Below, in pieces: positions 61,503-64,000 of a stretch of DNA of 64,000 nt. Made by a program: the position numbers and the translations under genes. The DNA lies in the NCBI GenBank assembly GCA_035559535.1, contig DATMBG010000052.1:1-64000 (forward strand), read 5' to 3'. This DNA comes from Candidatus Limnocylindrales bacterium. GTDB lineage: Bacteria > Moduliflexota > Moduliflexia > Moduliflexales > JAUQPW01. The first letter of the stretch is position 1, and each line of letters opens with the position of its first letter. The notes under the pieces were generated by a model. It was not told the origin of the DNA. It did no database searches and worked only from the letters and a program-made list of their open reading frames with translations.

Positions 61503-62726
61503 ATGCCCGAACCCTATCAAAACCTCTGGCAACCTCCCATTGACTCCTTACCAGACCTGTTATGGGAAGTAATGATTGTAGGCGCCGGACCTGCCGGTTC
61601 CATGGCAGCCCTACATTTAGCCTCTCGGGGGCATAAGGTTCTGCTGATAGATAAGCAGAGATTTCCCAGGGATAAGATTTGTGGCGACGGTCTTATTCCC
61701 GATGCCATCAGGTGCCTTCAAAGGGCGGGTTTGTATGAAAAAGTCTCTAAAGTCGGGTGGAAAACTAAAGAAATAACTGCATTCAGTCCCTCCCGTATAA
61801 GATTTGAAGTGCCTGGTGACTTCCTGACGGTTAAAAGACTGATTCTCGATGAGATAATTGCCAGGGAAGCCGTTTCCAAGGGGGCTACCTTCTGCCAGGG
61901 AACAGTTCAAGCTATTTCAAGGGACCCGGATGGCATGATTCGGGCTTCGTTTTCAGAATCACCCCAACAGGTTCGGGCGCGTATTGGTATGATCGCAACG
62001 GGTGCGGATATTTCTTTATTGAAAAATCTAGGGATGGTTTCACACCTGAGGGCCAGTGCGGTGGCTCTACGTTGCTATGTACGTTCTTCATTTAATCTGA
62101 ATCAACTGGTCATATCCTTTGATCGCTCCATTATCCCAGGTTATGCCTGGATATTTCCCATAAGCCGTGACGAGTACAACGTGGGTTGCGGTATGGCATA
62201 CCGAAACGGTGCCAAAACCAAGGGGAATTTAAAGGAAATCTTCCATACCTTCGTAGCTGAGTTTCCCCTGGCGCGAGAATTGATGAAGCAGGGTGAAATC
62301 CTTACTCCCCTTCAAGGGGCCCTTCTTCGATGTGGTTTAAAAGGTTCTTACCCTTTCAAGGGTAGGAATATATTAGCCATCGGGGAAACGATCGGGGCCA
62401 CGTTCCCTTTCACCGGGGAAGGGATCGGCAAAGCTATGGAGACAGGGGAGCTGGCCGCATCGATAGTTCATAAGTCGCTGGTGGAGGGGAATTTCCAATA
62501 CCTGCATGAATTTCCACGTCTCCTGGAGGAAGAGTTGAGACCTCGTTATCTGGGATACCAGATTGCCGAAAACTGGCTTTCCAAAGCCTGGCTTAACGAC
62601 CTGATAGCCCGTCGTGCTCAGAAAAGCAGGTTCTTGCAGAATGCCTTTGCAGGTATTATTACCGAGACGGTGGACCCGCGAACCGTTTTCTCCGTATGGG
62701 GAATTTTAAAATCGTTGTGGAGGTAA
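61503..62726 (+). CDS. Geranylgeranyl-reductase-family FAD oxidoreductase
   Basis: A 407-residue flavoprotein. The dinucleotide fold VMIVGAGPAGSMAALHLASRG (24-44) leads to the GGR-type DKQRFPRDKICGDGL, and the second FAD motif reads GETIGATFPFTGEGIGKAMETG. Members reduce isoprenoid chains of lipids and quinones or halogenate/oxidise natural products. It has no membrane segment. It stands 93 bases behind the Csx gene on the same strand but shows no functional link. Confidence 0.85.
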   Translation: MPEPYQNLWQPPIDSLPDLLWEVMIVGAGPAGSMAALHLASRGHKVLLIDKQRFPRDKICGDGLIPDAIRCLQRAGLYEKVSKVGWKTKEITAFSPSRIRFEVPGDFLTVKRLILDEIIAREAVSKGATFCQGTVQAISRDPDGMIRASFSESPQQVRARIGMIATGADISLLKNLGMVSHLRASAVALRCYVRSSFNLNQLVISFDRSIIPGYAWIFPISRDEYNVGCGMAYRNGAKTKGNLKEIFHTFVAEFPLARELMKQGEILTPLQGALLRCGLKGSYPFKGRNILAIGETIGATFPFTGEGIGKAMETGELAASIVHKSLVEGNFQYLHEFPRLLEEELRPRYLGYQIAENWLSKAWLNDLIARRAQKSRFLQNAFAGIITETVDPRTVFSVWGILKSLWR

Positions 62727-63025
62727 GCCTGGGCAAGTTACAAGTAATAATCGAATTGTTGATCAACTCCCTGAGTTGAAGGCAAAGGTCCCTTATGTCA
62801 AATGGGGACCTTTGACCTACTAATCTGTAAATTTAATCCCTGAACTCTAAGCATGGGAAGCCTCTGCAGGGGGCTTTCCCATTGTGTCAAACAGGCCTTT
62901 TGAAAATTTCTGAAGAGTTGATATATCTGTTGACACCCATTTACCTACCTGGTAGCATATTCTTAAAAGGGAATATCGTCATTTTAAAACCCAGTATTAT
63001 TTTTTAAAACCGAGGAGTGAGGCTT
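62727..63025. other. Intergenic region with terminator-like hairpins and a promoter for the Uma2 gene
   Basis: CAAAGGTCCC...GGGGACCTTTG (about 62784-62813) and ATGGGAAGCC...GGCTTTCCCAT (about 62852-62882) are two hairpins. TTGACA at 62930-62935 with TAGCAT 17 bases on (62953-62958) is a plausible promoter for the following gene. Confidence 0.5.
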
Positions 63026-63814
63026 ATGGAAGAAAGGCATAACGCTGGAGTGACCCTGGAAGAGGTGGAAATACCTCCTACCGAGGATGAACTTCCTTAC
63101 AGTGATGGAATCCCCATGGAATCCGAACGACATGTCTTACAAATGTACCTGTTGATCCTTCCGCTGCGACAGTTTTGGAGAGATCGAGAGTTTTTCGTGG
63201 GGGGGAACATGTTTATCTACTTTAGCCTGAAACAGTTACGCCATCAGGACTTTCGAGGGCCAGATGTATTTGTGGTGTTAGATGTACCGAAACGGGAGCG
63301 GAAGAGTTGGGTAGTGTGGCAGGAGGGAAAAGGTCCGGATGTGGTGATTGAGTTGTTGTCGGAGAGTACGGCCGGAATAGACAAAGGGGAGAAAAAGCGG
63401 GTGTATCAGGATCAGTTGAAAGTAACAGAGTATTTTTGGTATGATCCGTTTACGGGGGAACTGGCCGGGTTTCAATTACAGGGTGGAATCTATGTGCCGA
63501 TCGAGCCGGACGTTGAGGGAGGATTGGTAAGTAAGCGGTTAGGGCTGAAGTTGGTAAAATGGGCGGGAAAGTATGCAGGGGTAGATGCAGTGTGGCTGCG
63601 GTGGGCGACGAGGGAAGGTGAGTTATTGCCCACGGAGGAAGAGTTAGCCGAACAGGAAAGACAACGGGCCGAACAGGAAAGACAACGGGCCGAACAGGAA
63701 AAACGACGGGCCGAACAGGCAGAGCAGCTTGCCAGACAGCAGAAGCAGAGAGCAGATGAGTTAGAGGCGCTGTTGGCTCGTTACCGAGAACGTTTTGGAG
63801 AGGTACCAGAATAA
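63026..63814 (+). CDS. Uma2-family (DUF820) restriction-nuclease-fold protein with coiled-coil tail
   Basis: A 262-residue protein with a PD-(D/E)XK-like Uma2 core (about 40-200): GPDVFVVLDVP and the strand GPDVVIELLSEST with a following Lys (DKGEKKRVYQDQ) give the nuclease motif order, then VTEYFWYDP. The last 60 residues are a charged coiled coil (AEQERQR repeats) encoded by three head-to-tail 21-base units from 63647. Start at ATG 63026, behind GAGGAG. Uma2 proteins occur in many copies in cyanobacteria and other large genomes and their role is unresolved. No transposase neighbours it. Confidence 0.85.
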   Translation: MEERHNAGVTLEEVEIPPTEDELPYSDGIPMESERHVLQMYLLILPLRQFWRDREFFVGGNMFIYFSLKQLRHQDFRGPDVFVVLDVPKRERKSWVVWQEGKGPDVVIELLSESTAGIDKGEKKRVYQDQLKVTEYFWYDPFTGELAGFQLQGGIYVPIEPDVEGGLVSKRLGLKLVKWAGKYAGVDAVWLRWATREGELLPTEEELAEQERQRAEQERQRAEQEKRRAEQAEQLARQQKQRADELEALLARYRERFGEVPE

Positions 63815-64000
63815 TCTGTAGGGTTAGCAGCAGTTGTCAAAAACTTTGAATAGCTATTCTACCCCCCCCCCTACCCCCTCTCCCGAGGCTTCGGGAGATG
63901 GGATTCACCGAGAGCTGGCCCATAAATCCTCTCGCTCCCCTTTCCCGCAGCGTGGGAGCGGAGGGTGGGAGTGAGGGCCACTTAAAAGTTAAGCCAAAAT
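63815..64000. other. Repeat-rich intergenic end of window
   Basis: A run of ten C at about 63862-63871 and a CTCTCCCGAGGCTTCGGGAGA hairpin (63879-63899) are followed by CTCGCTCCCCTTTCCCGCAGCGTGGGAGCGGAGGGTGGGAGTGAGG (in pieces), an imperfect relative of the hairpin at 22622-22679. No gene. Confidence 0.6.

Overview
The window reads as chromosome from a diderm (Gram-negative) bacterium, with a G+C content in the mid-forties by eye. It carries LptF/LptG lipopolysaccharide exporters, an AMIN/LysM peptidoglycan amidase, MurJ, an OmpA-family protein, an outer-membrane barrel and a periplasmic dihaem cytochrome c. Twin-arginine and ordinary signal peptides are present. Respiration, ETF-linked acyl-CoA oxidation and an Fe/2-oxoglutarate dioxygenase fit an aerobic heterotroph. 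The phylum cannot be fixed from the sequence alone; a deltaproteobacterium-like or candidate-phylum lineage is possible.

Layout. 1-144: 3' end of a 23S rRNA with its terminator and no 5S gene behind it. 0.26-7.5 kb: aldehyde dehydrogenase, cytochrome c4-like protein, sorbosone-dehydrogenase-like propeller enzyme, a tubulin/FtsZ-like GTPase fused to HEAT repeats, and the amidase. 7.6-23.1 kb, minus strand: a long acyl-CoA catabolic cluster. It holds thiolase, 3-hydroxyacyl-CoA dehydrogenase, three acyl-CoA dehydrogenases, EtfAB, a B12-dependent mutase with large and small subunits, MeaB, a MoxR ATPase, and a cysteine-less thiolase paired with a DUF35 protein. A MerR regulator stands at its head. 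The mutase has Phe89 and Gln207, the isobutyryl-CoA mutase signature rather than the methylmalonyl-CoA one. With the butyryl-CoA-type genes beside it, this suggests isobutyrate/butyrate (valine-type) degradation to acetyl-CoA. 23.4-40.2 kb, plus strand: a branched-chain-type ABC transporter (LivG, acyl-CoA synthetase, LivH, LivM, LivK, LivF). About 9.5 kb of other genes splits it: two paralogous coiled-coil proteins, an OmpA/BON-like protein, a diguanylate cyclase with a separate HPt protein, glycogen phosphorylase and GlgX.

40.3-58 kb is mixed housekeeping and envelope material: an EEP-phospholipase D fusion, a PhyH dioxygenase, a FecR protein and outer-membrane barrel that appear joined by a -1 frameshift at an A10 tract, a TAT-exported glycosidase-like protein, HemW, NrnA, LptF/LptG and MurJ. 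58.3-64 kb holds a MetE-like enzyme, an orphan Csx20 / Csx1-Csx2 pair (predicted ring nuclease plus CARF-HEPN ribonuclease) without any cas10 or CRISPR array, a geranylgeranyl-reductase-like flavoprotein and a Uma2 nuclease-like protein.

The spaces between genes are unusually structured. Eight loci carry inverted arrays of a degenerate octamer (YACTYCCA and its complement), one with a perfect 43-bp stem. Several 28-bp palindromes share fixed ends (GTAGGGGC...GCCCCTAC) but have different cores. The most distinctive items are the FecR-barrel frameshift, the Csx20/Csx1 pair, the predicted isobutyryl-CoA mutase cluster, the tubulin-HEAT protein and the octamer hairpin family.
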